This document shows positions 33,663 through 45,353 of a stretch of 64,000 nucleotides of DNA, piece by piece. Positions within the stretch are counted from its first letter, which is position 1; every line of letters starts with the position of its first letter. A program made the position numbers and the translations under genes. The DNA is from Daldinia sp. FL1419 (Eukaryota > Ascomycota > Sordariomycetes > Xylariales > Hypoxylaceae): assembly GCA_025201765.1 (NCBI GenBank), contig MU623360.1, positions 1 through 64,000 of the forward strand, read 5' to 3'. Below the pieces are notes generated by a model, which saw nothing but the letters and a program-made list of their open reading frames with translations, ran no database searches and was not told where the DNA came from.

Positions 33663-35434
33663 CTATTCCTGACTGATCCGACCTAAGCCGATGGCGCTCC
33701 AGTACGCCAGTTCTTTCTTCTCCCTTGTATCCTTTTCCTTGCCGGCCGAAGCCCCTACCTGATCCTGCGATGCCTCGCCTTCCCACTCCAATCGTATCAA
33801 CATGGGTATCTCCAATATGTCCTCGCCTTCCTTGAGCGGGGGTTCTGATTTAGGGGCGCCGAAGCTCGAGGGCTCCTCCCCGCGAAGCGACGCGGGTATC
33901 ACTTCCACGACGATGCTAACCCAGTTCCGGCCCCTCTCCCAAATCTTGCCCGCCTCCGCCTGCTGCGACGTGCTCTCGTCGCCCCGCTTCCGCCCCGCAC
34001 CTTTTTCGCCGTCCTTCAGGACGTCGTCTAAGTACATATCCGTATCGGTGTTGGCATCGATATGGAACTGGGGACATAGAATTGTCACCCTAGACGAGAA
34101 GCGGCCCGGTGTAGTGGCTGGCGTCGCGAGGGTGACTTTGATCTCCTCGAACATAGGGTTCTTGAACGTGAGGAGAAACTGCGCGGGCTGGAGGGGTATC
34201 AAGGGGTCCGAAGTACCCGGCGTTGAGGGGGCGGGGTTAAGCGGCTTGATGGTGATGGAGGGGATATTGTTGTTGGCGACGAGACGGATGCGCCAGCGCG
34301 TGTTGCCGACTTTAGACTCGGGCTTGCTGATGATGTGTCGACAGACGGGACACCGCTTCGAGCGCTTCGTACGTAGCAGATACGGGATCGGCCATAGCTC
34401 GTCGGCAAAGCGAGCGCCTTCTTCAACTTGTAATTGTGACTGATCTCTTGTGACGGTGCCGTCCCATCCGTCGCGGCGCAGTTTCGACATAGCTGCGCTT
34501 TCGTCGAGGTCGGCGACACGAAAACCCTCGCTCGCGGAGTCTGCTTCCCGCATTATGCTCGACTTAGCCTTGGGCTTGCCTAGGCCGGCATTGTTGCCCG
34601 AGTACAAGTTCATAATTCGTGTAAGAGCGCCCGGTGAGCTGAGCCCGTAGTCCATCAAGTTGGACAAACTATTTGAGCTTGGCGAATTCGTGTTATTCTG
34701 GGCGTTGTAGAAAGATTTCATAGCCGCGAATCTCGCCGACGCTGTCTCCGGGACCGGATCGATTTTCTTCGGCGAAACATCTCCAGTCGATGAATGTTTG
34801 GAATGGTCCTCGCCGTGACGGAGTTTCGAAAGTTGGGAGAATATACCCTGCGGCTTATCGAATTTGACACCTATCTCGGCCGAGTTCCAGTTGCAGTATG
34901 AGCAGGCTAGAATCCACGGACCAGATTGAGGCGTGGCGCTCGCGCTCTCGGCGGTTAGGAGTGATGATTCGGGCGCTGACTCGAGGGATTGGACTGCGAG
35001 TGGTCCTATACATATCGGACATTGGAAACAACTACGCGTACATCTACGTGAAATGCATTAGCTTTGGTTGCAACGCGAAATATGAGCCAGACTAATCCGG
35101 CCGGATAAGAGTATATGAATACACACCTATTCCCTTCCGTCTTGATACTACTACTTCCAACTTCGAAGAGGCAGTTTGGGCAGTATATCGTCACAAGCTC
35201 CTCGGCGACACATCGCGGGCAGCGGATCTGGTGGCAGACATCGCAATACAGCAGATACTCCAGTGGATATAAGCTGTAATTAGAGCGGGGTGAACGGGGA
35301 TCGAATGGGCGTTCATCGTCCTCGTCAGCTGAGTCCCGGGAAGAAGGAGAGGAACCACCATCTGTGGAACGGGACCGAATCGTCGTATCGTTACAGGGAC
35401 ATTGTATGTAGGTATAAGGAACAAACGATGCCAT
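33663..35434 (-). CDS. Dynactin p62 subunit (DCTN4 / RO-2)
   Basis: Two exons, 35127-35434 and 33663-35043, joined across an 83-nt intron (GTGTGT, GCTAATG, CGTAG; phase 2), give 562 residues. It is the dynactin pointed-end subunit p62, which caps the Arp1 filament and helps dynein-driven nuclear and vesicle movement in hyphae. The N-terminal zinc-binding region has repeated CxxC pairs (YCDVCHQIRCPRC, IYCPNC, CFQCPIC, CSYCNW), and a later pair KRCPVCRHIISKPE follows at about residue 320. The beta-rich C-terminal half carries IKPLNPAP-, FLLTFKNPMFEEIKVTL- and CPQFHID-type blocks. ATG at 35434 gives MASFVPYTYIQCPC. The second exon is open well upstream of its first ATG, confirming the splice. 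Confidence 0.93.
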
Positions 35435-36908
35435 TTAGACGTCTTAAGGCGGCATATTTCAGCCGCAGGATGGACCCAAGATTGACGGACCAAGGATAGT
35501 TAAGACAGCAATCAAAGTCCAATTACTAAAACGATAAAAATCATGCGACGCTTCTTCCAAGCGGCTGCGCGTCAAAAAGGCGTGGTGACTTTGGTACGTT
35601 TGCGTTTGCGTGTAGCAACTCGGTCAATCTAAGCTCTCGAACAACTAGTTACATAAATTAACTGAGTTATGTAATATTCCCGTGGTTTATGCTCTTAAGA
35701 CGGGTTTATCGTATCGATAGAAGCATCGCATCGCATCGCATTGCCTAGGTACCTAGGTACCCATCTACACGAATAGAAGGGAGGCGTATCCCTTAAAACT
35801 GTATCCCTTCAACTTTCTTTCTTCCAAGCTGCATAATAACTGACATATCACTCATCGATGGCGCATTCCTTACAATTATCAAAGCTGATCTCTAGCTGGT
35901 TTATTATTCAGCTCCCTCTTACACTAACCGGTTACTGTGTAAGTGGCCGCAGGTGCATGATATTGTCATGATTCATCTTCACTTCACAACCGACAGAAGG
36001 CCTTCTATATAAGGTAGGCAAGGTTTGATTGAGCAGCTAGGTCAAGTAACCACCAGCACGCCGTAATTATATGTACAGATAAAGTTATACACCAACAGAG
36101 GATAATACAAGTCTGACACGAGCGCCGAAAGCTGCATGCATTATCGTGGATGCTTCTAGGATCTAGGCTCGGACTCCAAGAACAAGACTCGGAGATTTGT
36201 TAATATTGTCAAGCCGCCTTTGTCATGATTATCCAATAATCATTGAATTATACCCAAGTTGCAGAAAAAAGGACCTTGCTCGGGAACGAGAGCCGGGACG
36301 TGAATAAGACCCTACACTCAAAAATCTGGTTGGCAATACTTTACATGAATTAGCACAAGTCATCATATATGCTCAATAGCTATATGCCGATTACACAATT
36401 ATCATATAACTTGGGTTATGCAGAGCTTAGTATTGTATCCAACTCCTTAGAGAAGATGGCGTCTTGCGGTTGACCGGCAATCAACCACATCATGGTTTGA
36501 ACTAACAAAGTTCTCAGGCCTTTAAGGTCCCCGAAATGGAACAAGTTACGGAATGGGGAGTCGAAACTTCTGAGCTTGCGTGGGGTGTCTTACTTATATC
36601 ACCAACGGCTAATCTCTATTATGGATTGAGTTTGTCGAGATTTTTTTTTTTTTTTTTTTTTTTGCTTGACGCTTTCACACTCTATTGTGTCTCCCGATCG
36701 AATCTTCGATACTGCAGCAAAGTCCGAAGATTCCTCACTATGGTCCTGACAATGGCTTGGTAAAACATTTGAGAATCTAACGGCGTGCCAGGCCTTGGTC
36801 CGTCAAGCTCTCAGGATATAGTTTGGGCCGTTAGAGATATCGTTTCTAATCAGTCCATGCTCTGGGTGTTAGATATCGAGCTTGATAGGTGATCATACGA
36901 CGCATACA
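35435..36908. other. Divergent intergenic
   Basis: 1.5 kb between divergent starts. It has GCATC repeated four times (35723-35740), a CCTAGGTACCTAGG palindrome (35743-35758), and a run of 23 T (36641-36663). No gene is supported. Confidence 0.55.
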
Positions 36909-39612
36909 ATGTCCGACGTAAGCGGCCATCCTCATTCTGCCCCTTACCCTTCGGGATACCAGTCAGATGAGCGGTTATCACGGGAGTTATATCTCTACAA
37001 TGGGGTCTCAAATCGTTCGCGAGGTTGGAAAACGAAGAAGCCAGAAAAAGTTGCAGAAATGAGTACTCCAAAGACCAGTACCGTTAGGTGGGATGGTGCT
37101 GCGATGTCGAGTAATGTTTGGGATAACCTCAAAAGAGTATGGTTGCGAGTAATCCCTTATTACGTCCCGCTAACATTCACAAAAACGGTATAGGATCCTG
37201 AGCTATGGTTTCGCGATGGGAACTGCTACATCCATCTCTACGGCGAGGGGCAGAGCCGTAGAGGCCCAGCATTCAAGGTGCCGTTCTCAGGGTTCCTAGA
37301 GGCACATTGCTACCCTTTTATCGATAGGTTCATGGCTCGAGATGTCGTAATACCGACGGGTTGGGCCCAAGAAAACAGCGACCCAGCCAGACAGAGCCGT
37401 ATCGAGCTATTTATCCCAGCACCTCCCCGATTAGATCAACAGCAGTCATATAAATACCACCTAGCAACTCGTAACTTCGTTGCTTTCGTTTTTCGTAGGT
37501 CTATGGTTGGGGAGAACCTAGGAGCTACTTTGATTACACTGATGCATACTATGCATCAGTTCCGTATGAAGGATGTGGATAATGTTCAAGACCTTATGGG
37601 CTATCTGGACGAGGAGGGCTACCTCAATCTTCGAGGCCACCCGGCTCATGCTATAGCTATATTGCATTATTCAGAGGTTTTTCAACTAAGGGATCCCTAT
37701 ATAAACGCCTTTGCGCACTGCTGTGGCATGAGCGACCAATTATCCGTCGTTCCCGAGTATCAGGTTTGTCGATACGCTCCGCTATTCCCCAGAGGCTTAT
37801 TGACATGAGTAGCTTATATCACCCATAACTCGGAAACTCATCCGTTGTGCGCGAGTTGAAATGAATCTGAGGCTAGGGCAGAGTGCAAGTTTGGTGGGAA
37901 ACTTCCTCCAATATGAACTAGCTGAGGCGCACCTTTCTTTATATCCTGGAGCCCGATCGCATCTCGAAAAGTTTCGTTCTCTATTACACAATTTTTATGC
38001 CGCAAAATTTGGCTCGTATCCGCCACCATCAGCCGACTCTCGAACGACAATATTCAAAGCAGACATCTTTCGAACCATGATGGCAGATTTCGATGCCCTT
38101 TTCCAATACTTGGTTGATGAAAATCTCGACAATACTCAGAACAGTCCGTTCCTAGCGGAAGGAGGGGTTTGTACGTGGCAGAGTATTCAGTCATTCGACT
38201 TGAGACATGAGTTCCAGACATTGCCTCACCCTCTCCCGCTTCTCCCAAAGGTATCGTTAGAAAATTTAAAGAAGGTTGCGTGGCTAGAGAAACGGGCCAG
38301 AACAAATCAAAGGCAGCAGGAACTCATACGTTCAGCCTTGTCAAAGGCCACAAACCAGAAGACCGAGCTCCTTAAGAATGGTTTGGTAAGAGTATATCGC
38401 CAGTTCGAGGAGAGTTTGGCCTATCCTCCTACTAAAGGGGACAAGCTAGAAAATCTTGGTCCTATAGATAGTCGAAAGGTCCGTTGGATCTTGATTTATG
38501 CGGTTTACCAGGTACTCCGCCAGGCAACAGAAGCCCCGCCCGAAGTTAACGACGCTATTAAAGCACCATACCATCTCTGCATTTCTACTGCTGATCTACC
38601 GCCGTGGGACGAGGAACGGCCAGTATGCGACCTAGTCCGAAGGCAGACAATTCATATTGCTCATAGCACGTCACCATCAATAACGGGTTGTGATTCTCTG
38701 AGATCGTCTCCTTATCGGTGTAACTTTGAGATCAAGCCGGATATTGATTACTTCGCTATTACTCATCGCGATAGAACACTAGATGAAGCTGGTGATAGAG
38801 GTCCGCGACTTCGCCGAACAGCAAGTTGGAAAGGAAGTCTTTCTAGGAGCTTATCCCGGAGCTTGACAACTCGAAAATCATCAAACAGACTTACCAAATC
38901 ACAAAATAGGACTGCACAACCATCATGGAACAGGCATTACAAGATTATGGTCCAAGGCTACGGTAACGGAACAAATGATATTAAAGACACTCTGACTAGC
39001 GTGTTGCCGCCAAATGCGCGCGGGACAATCGTCGAAGAAGATCTAACACCAACTTCTCCTTCTCGTTATTCTAGTATATCTGACTTGAGAAGATCTGATG
39101 AAAGCATTACGAAGACATCAGGGACATCAATATCCGAGACCCAGGTGGAAACATCCCCTTTCCTACGAAGCGAACTTCGCAGCGACCCCAAGAAATCGCA
39201 GAGTAATTATGGGAATGGCAAAAACGAGACGCTGCCACATCGACCTGGGTCTTCTTTCGCCAATTTCCGACGAAAGTGTCAGGGAGATATCACATTTAAT
39301 ACTTCATGCGGGCTGCTTAGACGACGGTCAAAAAGTATCAGCGGCATATCACGACTATTTACGGAGCCTGCACCGCACGATATTCCCAAAGTTAGCAGCG
39401 TTACGCCTCATATCGAGATGCCTGCCCCTAAATCTCCGACGGCGCGGAACCATATCAAAATCATGGAGGCCAAGGCAACCACCTGGATGGCAAATGACAT
39501 TCAACCTGCATGGGAACATTATACCGATCTTGGAGGACTGACCGAGCTGAGACCCCGAGGACCTCAAAGACCGCTACCCAGGTGTAAGCCAACACCGATA
39601 GTACGTCTATAA
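36909..39612 (+). CDS. DUF8004-type fungal protein
   Basis: Three exons, 36909-37136, 37194-37763 and 37813-39612, give 865 residues. Introns are 57 nt (GTATGG, CTAAC, TATAG) and 49 nt (GTTTGT...AGTAG), both phase 0. The conserved part is residues about 77-330: DPELWFRDGNCYIHLYG, GQSRRGPAFKVPFSGFLEAHC, HLATRNFVAFVFRRSMVGENLG and EYELAEAHLSLYPGA-like helices. This matches a widespread uncharacterised fungal family I recall as DUF8004. The C-terminal half is low-complexity and Ser/Arg-rich (GSLSRSLSRSLTTRKSSN). No membrane segment or signal peptide is seen, so it is probably cytosolic or nuclear. Splicing restores a continuous helix-rich core, which supports both introns. Function unknown. Confidence 0.85.
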
Positions 39613-40034
39613 GGAGATAGGATAGTACTATGAGGCATACAAACGACCGTAATTATGCCTTTTGTGGTTAATGTGATACCCATTGGAGAGAATTTGGCTT
39701 TTCTTCGCCTGTCATTTTAGTTTAGTGCGTAATAATGCGCAATAATATAGCTAGAGGTAATTCTCATGAAGTCATATGAGTTAGGCATACAAGAGGTGTA
39801 CCGTTTTGGTACATCCAGATCAGCTCTGAATAAGGGATGGGTCGTAACCGAGCCGGACACAATTTCAAGCATTAGTTTGTGATATTCATACAAATCTAGG
39901 CTTGCAATCTACGACAGGACCCGGGTATATTCCAATGCCAGCCCACCTACTCATTATTTTCGTGTACCCAACTTATCTCCTAGCTCCGATCTGAACTCGG
40001 ATTGGTATCTTTCACTCGCAACGAAACTGATCGC
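39613..40034. other. Intergenic between convergent genes
   Basis: 422 bp between two 3' ends. Nothing is recognised beyond AT-rich untranslated sequence. Confidence 0.6.
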
Positions 40035-40808
40035 TTACTCGGACTTGGCTCCCGTCGAAGCAACCGTCAGACCTTCTACAATTTCACCTCCCATAACGTA
40101 GATCAGGTAAGTAGGGAAGACAAGCCATAAGCCGCTGCGCCGTATTAGTCAATTCGAAGCCCAGCGCCGTAGATAAATAAGGGGGGCTTACTTGGGAATG
40201 ATCCACAGGAGAATCAAATCGGGAAGGCTGTTGTGGCCAATGTTGTCGAAACCCGAGAAGTATTCTTGAAGCCCTGATCAATCAATGCGTTAGCGGCTGT
40301 ACACGTAGACATCAAATATATCACAAGCTACCTAGGATTTAAGTAAATAGACAAACTCACAATACAGTACCGTCTTACTCAACGTCATAACCGCCGCACT
40401 AAACGCCGTCAACACCGCGACCGCGGCCGGGCGTCCACTAAGCACCCGGGTAGCGCGTCCTGCGACAGTTGCTCCGGAGCCGAAGTAATACCACAAGTAA
40501 ACAAAATACATGGCCGTCTCGACGACGTTCAGCGCTCCCTGAGCGGACGTGAATCCGTTCTTGGCGTGGAACGCCTTCCAGCCGTAGACGTGGTCGACTT
40601 CGCCGTAGAGCTTGTAGGGCGTGTATAAGGGCCAGTGCAGCGAGCCACCTTCCATGGTCAGGGGCCGCAGGAGCACGTATCCCGAGTCCCAGACGACGAG
40701 GGGCAGGGAGATGGCGAACCAGAGCAGGGTTAGTTGGGAGGGCGCGTGGGACCAGAGCTTGGGCGGCGCGGAGACCGCGGCTTTGCTGGCGGAGCGGGTG
40801 GTTACCAT
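40035..40808 (-). CDS. EXPERA (EBP-like) membrane protein
   Basis: Three exons, 40361-40808, 40192-40273 and 40035-40134, give 209 residues. Introns are 87 nt (GTGAGT...ATCAG, phase 1) and 57 nt (GTAAGC...CGCAG, phase 2). Hydrophobic segments occur near residues 28-48, 92-112, 125-148 and 165-195. Family cues are an acidic/aromatic first helix (LVVWDSGYVLLRP), YGEVDHVYGWKAF, EYFSGFDNIGHNS and a C-terminal NGLWLVFPTYLIYVMGGEIVEGL. This is the EXPERA fold shared with emopamil-binding sterol isomerase and TM6SF2-like proteins; fungal members of this subgroup lack an assigned reaction. Probably an ER membrane protein. ATG at 40808 is unambiguous. The last two exons are too short to be seen as open frames alone. 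Confidence 0.82.
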
Positions 40809-42719
40809 TTTCGCTGTTTGCTCGCCCGTGTTTTGTTTATTCGGGGTGTTCCGCAGGGTTGATAGATCGCAGGTGGGGGGCGTATTCGGCGGGGGAGTAT
40901 TTAAGATAGGTGGCTATAAGGTTGAAAGTCTCCCAAATAGTTATGCTTAACTATCCTTTTCAATGTTTACTTTTTCGCGTCGTCGAAAGCGCAAGTGTTG
41001 AAGGTAAAAAAAGGAACCCCAAAGCAAACAAGCTTAGCTTGTATTAGGTAGACAAGTCAGTATACTGTAGGTTGCTTACAGCTTGTTCCGTATCCGTATT
41101 GCATTGCTGTGTGATAAAACAAGATGCGGGGAGACGAGAATGCTACGCTACGTTAGGGCAGTAGGGGACAGGATGCCCTGGACAAGGACGAGACCAACAA
41201 CCCTCGGATACAAGTCGTTCCACCCTTCTTGCGACCCACACAGACAGACGGATCACAGGTTAATGGATGTGATCGGGTCCCTTTTCAGAAGGTGCCAAGG
41301 TCGGGGTATGCTATTCTCTCTTAGGGGACTCGTTATTAAGTGCTTATAAGTTATACGTGCCGCTCTCTATCTCGAGTTGATTGTATCGAGATAGTGGTTG
41401 GTTAGCTGCTAGAGGATAGGATCGTATGATACTTGATTGTTGCCATGGTATAACTAGTTAAAGTAGACCTAAGACTTCTAAACTGCTAAAGCTGAATAAA
41501 GAATAACAGGTACCTAAATATAGAATAGAGTACCTAGTTATACCTACCTACATAGGTAGATACCTAACCTAGGTAACCTAGTAGTTTGATGTGTCTAGTT
41601 ATTTGATGTGCTTTCAGCTAGGCAGTGAGCCCCTTCCAAGATCTTTAGCAGGATATAACGTCTGATAGCGCTGTGGCAGGGTTGAGTAGGTTGGTTTGAT
41701 CTAAGCCGGCCTCAGCTTGCCGTGCTAATAGCTAGGTACCTGAGAAACATGCAGCTGAGGGCACCGACAGCAACCATTGTGGTCTGCCGTGGACGATGCT
41801 CGGTTTTGAACTGTGACCACTAGAAGACCACTAGAAGCCCCCTGCGATATAGCCTACTTTCAGCTCGCTGGGCGTGTCTATTCCTACCAAACATGACCTA
41901 ATCTACGAGATGCGTTGACATAACAGGTACGCAAGGTGAGTCGATATACGTGTGCCGCCAAAGAGTGATACACCGAAGGGTAAGCACCACAGAAAAGAAT
42001 GGCAACAATCACGAGTCGCTCTAGCACGCAAATATGACCGATAGTAAGTGGGCGAATGTAAATCGGTTGATTAATCGTGCGAAATTTAAAAAGTGTGTAA
42101 TGAGAAAAAGAGAAAGAAATTGATAAAGACGCGGAAGCCGGAGCCGTAAAAAAAGACAAGCAGAAACCAGGTCATGTGATCAGAAGCGAGACCCGCTAGC
42201 TTAGTTATTTTTTCTTCAAATTGGATCCTCTTCATAAAATTTTCATTTCCAAAACAACATTCATACAACAAAGTGACAATTCCCCAAATTCCAAGGGCCA
42301 TACGCAATCAAGCCGTGATAATCGGAATCTATCCTGGATATGGATCAGCAAGAGTTATTATCGAATTAATTCGTTCGTTATGAGCTCTATCTCGGGCATC
42401 CCCCAAAATGGAGTAGACAAGCGTCCAACCCCGATTCTTCTTCAACATTCAAGCGACAATAACATATTATAAACCCACAAATTGCCTACCTCTCGCGACT
42501 CTCAATGCGCAGGAGCGTCAACTTCTTTTTTATCGTTCAACGTGGGAGAATGATCCAAGGCCTAGACAGCCGGTCCAATCCACCCTGCTGCCGTAGAATG
42601 AGTGCGGTAGCAGGACTAACGCGGACAAACACCCCCAATTTACATAGCAACCATTTGATAATAGATGATGTTTTATCTATATTATATATATTTTCTTGTA
42701 TACTGCAAATTCTGGCCGT
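40809..42719. other. Intergenic
   Basis: 1.9 kb with no supported gene. A dense cluster of TACCTA/TAGGTA half-sites (41510-41585) forms overlapping palindromes such as ACCTAACCTAGGTAACCTAG. Confidence 0.55.
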
Positions 42720-43599
42720 CTAAGGGTTTCCGGGAGAGCCGTCGTCCACGTTGCTATCGAATCCCGATACTAAGTCACCACGCGCCTTTTCTAGTTGGCC
42801 CGGGAAGCTCGAGTCCTTGAACGCGATGTTAGCGCTTCCAAAGTCGTATGCCACCAGCTTGTCTCGAAGCTCGGTGCTTGGAAATCCGTTATACGAGATC
42901 AACGCGCCGTAGAACCACTTTCCAGTATCGTTTTCGATGTTATCGTCATTCTCATTCGCGAATCGGAAGTCGTGCGTGCTTAGTCCATCCTTGTTGTACA
43001 CAACTTTGGGATGCGTGCCGTCCCATCGAACATCGCTAGCAGCCTTTACTTGGTAGCCACCGTGTTGCGATACCGCTACCACTTTAGCCTCGTCATTCTG
43101 GACAAAGACGACGATGTGCTCCCAGTCGTTGCGGTGGCCGGGATCGAGGGGGAAGTTGGCAATGGCTACGTCCTTCTCAAAGTAATAATCGTATAGATAT
43201 GCGCACCATCCGTTATTGCACCGCGCCCTAGAGTATACGTTGTTGTTGGCAAGGTCTGAGGGATCGTGGCAGCCCTCAGCTAGACCAGTGTTTTCGTGGT
43301 CGAGGCCTGGATTTATGTTGCCGTTCACATCGATGGCTGGCGTATTATAACACCCATCGGTATCGAAGTCCATTGCCGGTTGCCATCTATAAATAGGTCA
43401 GCGCCTCTAATCGTAAAGCTAAAAATTGGACCGGAACTCACTTCTTGTCGTTGGCCGTAGCCTTCTCCGGTAGTGCCTGAGGAGGATCACGGGTCACCAG
43501 GTGTAGTAGACGTTCGATAGGGCTACCATTTACTACCGGAGCGGCAGTTACCATCAGTAAGGCCAGCCCTGTGGCAACGAGGCTCTTCCGGACAGACAT
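42720..43599 (-). CDS. Secreted NPP1/NLP-family (necrosis- and ethylene-inducing-like) protein
   Basis: Two exons, 43442-43599 and 42720-43386, joined across a 55-nt intron (GTGAGT...TATAG; phase 2), give 274 residues. The first 25 or so residues form a classical signal peptide ending near a small-residue cleavage site. The rest matches the NPP1 domain along its whole length, including the DGCYNTPAID start, four Cys in the N-terminal half and a central acidic heptapeptide. NLPs are secreted cytolysins or immune-eliciting proteins of plant-associated microbes, though many members are non-cytotoxic. Here the central heptapeptide reads GHRNDWE, with Asn where the family consensus has His, so activity cannot be assumed. 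The gene is otherwise full length with no stop or frameshift. It stands alone, with no effector cluster nearby. Confidence 0.92.
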
Positions 43600-45353
43600 T
43601 CTGATAGGCAACTTTCTCTGCTGCGGTCAAGACTCGAAATGGCTGGCTTAATTTATCAAAGGCTGACCCTAAAGAAGAGTGCTCATCTTCTATATACCCT
43701 CTGCCAAGTTGCTCTCCTGTCCGATGCTACGCTTGGTTTCTCCATTCCCTCACGACATGGTTTTGATCAAGGTCTTGGAGCAGATGGCAAACAGCAAGCT
43801 GGGGTTTGGCCGAGTGGGACAAGGGTCTTCTCCAGGGGCCGTCACGGGCCGCCTTCCTTGTTTGGAATTGCATGAACATTCACGGCACCCTCCTACACCT
43901 CGCATCTCTTATGCCGTGTTCACTTGAAGATAGCAGCGGGAAATCATACAGGTTTGAACTATCATCTTGTCTGTTGACGTTGAGTTAAGACTATAGTATA
44001 GCCATTCACTAAGCATTTCGATGGTTTTTTTTTTCTTTCTTCTGTTTTGGTATAGTATTCTGAGATATAGTCGGTGTCTCGATTCTTCTGCCTATTTTCA
44101 TCATATTACAAGTTCTCCGTACAATTTAATCATGCAATCCATCGCGTTAGCCATAGCGGTATTGCCGATCTTGAGGCTGAGTTAAACCCCGAGCATCTGG
44201 CCGATCTTGAGTTTTAAATACATAGAGTCCTATGTACTACGTACGAGTGCTATACAAGTGTTAGAACTCAAGTACCAAGCCTTAGGAACAGGATCGGATC
44301 GGCCACATCCCGACCTCCTTCCACTTCTGTCCACGATTGGACCTTGCAGCTAATACTACTACGTACGGGCGTCAAGGCGGGTTTCGTCTAAATTCGCATG
44401 CCGGACCGGTCTCCCCACATGACATCGCGATATGGGCATCTATACGGGGGGTGGATTCTCTGGACGGGCAACTATAACGTTGATTCGCGTCTTCCTTAAT
44501 TGGTCGTTATGTTCCACGTGTAGTGATATATCGTAGCTCAATCGTACCCTGAATCTTCAACGACTCCGCTGACCGACACATGTCTTCGGTAGACGAATTG
44601 GTATCTCGAAAGTGCCATGTTGCCATTGGATAGAACCCCACACGTGTATGGATCTAGCGGTAAGAACAGTTGCTTTGCACAGCACTACGTCCTGTACGTG
44701 TAACACATGGGCTTATATCGCAGCCTTAGGTATTAGCTGCAGGCTGGAGCAAGCAAGTCGAGGGTTGGCAACGCAGTACTAGGTACAGTCAATTCAGCAC
44801 ATAGCTAAGAGAATGGTGAGTCCTGTTCATGCGGTAGCTTGGTACCTACAACTAGAATTGGAGCAATTCGTATTGCGCACGAGCAGCCGTTTTACATGTA
44901 TAGATTCATCTTCACCTATCCCCAAAATCAACTGCCCTAATTGTCTCCCTGGCTAACATGTAGAAGAAAGATGCCTAAACTAAGTGAACTCAACGCTTGT
45001 CTTGCATTTCTATATTGCATTTCTAGACATGCTCCCAAGATAACACCACTACCGACAACACGCCAGGCCTTTCGTAGCATCTCATAATCCAATTGTTTAT
45101 AGATTTCTAATTTATCATTTTCCGCGCATAAAAACCTCATCATCCCAGGGTATACTTTACACAACACAATACTCCCCCAAACCGTACCCGTCGCTCCAGT
45201 TTCCCTGAATCGTACAACACCATCACCGCCCGACAGCAACAATGACAGATACCTCGCCAGCGATCCATATCCGAAATATAGGTATATATACCTACGTACA
45301 TAAGAGTAAGGCAGTAGGGGTAGACTACCTAGGTACCTAAGGTAGGTAGGCTT
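43600..45353. other. Intergenic
   Basis: 1.75 kb from the start of the NLP gene to the 3' end of the Zn2Cys6 gene. It should include the NLP promoter (43600 onwards on the minus strand). A CTACCTAGGTACCTAAGG palindrome occurs at 45327-45344. A 101-codon minus-strand frame at 44937-45242 begins with TTG and is not supported. Confidence 0.5.

Noticed and set aside
44937..45242. 101-codon minus-strand frame downstream of the Zn2Cys6 gene
   Set aside because: Begins with TTG, has no similarity and lies in probable 3' untranslated sequence.
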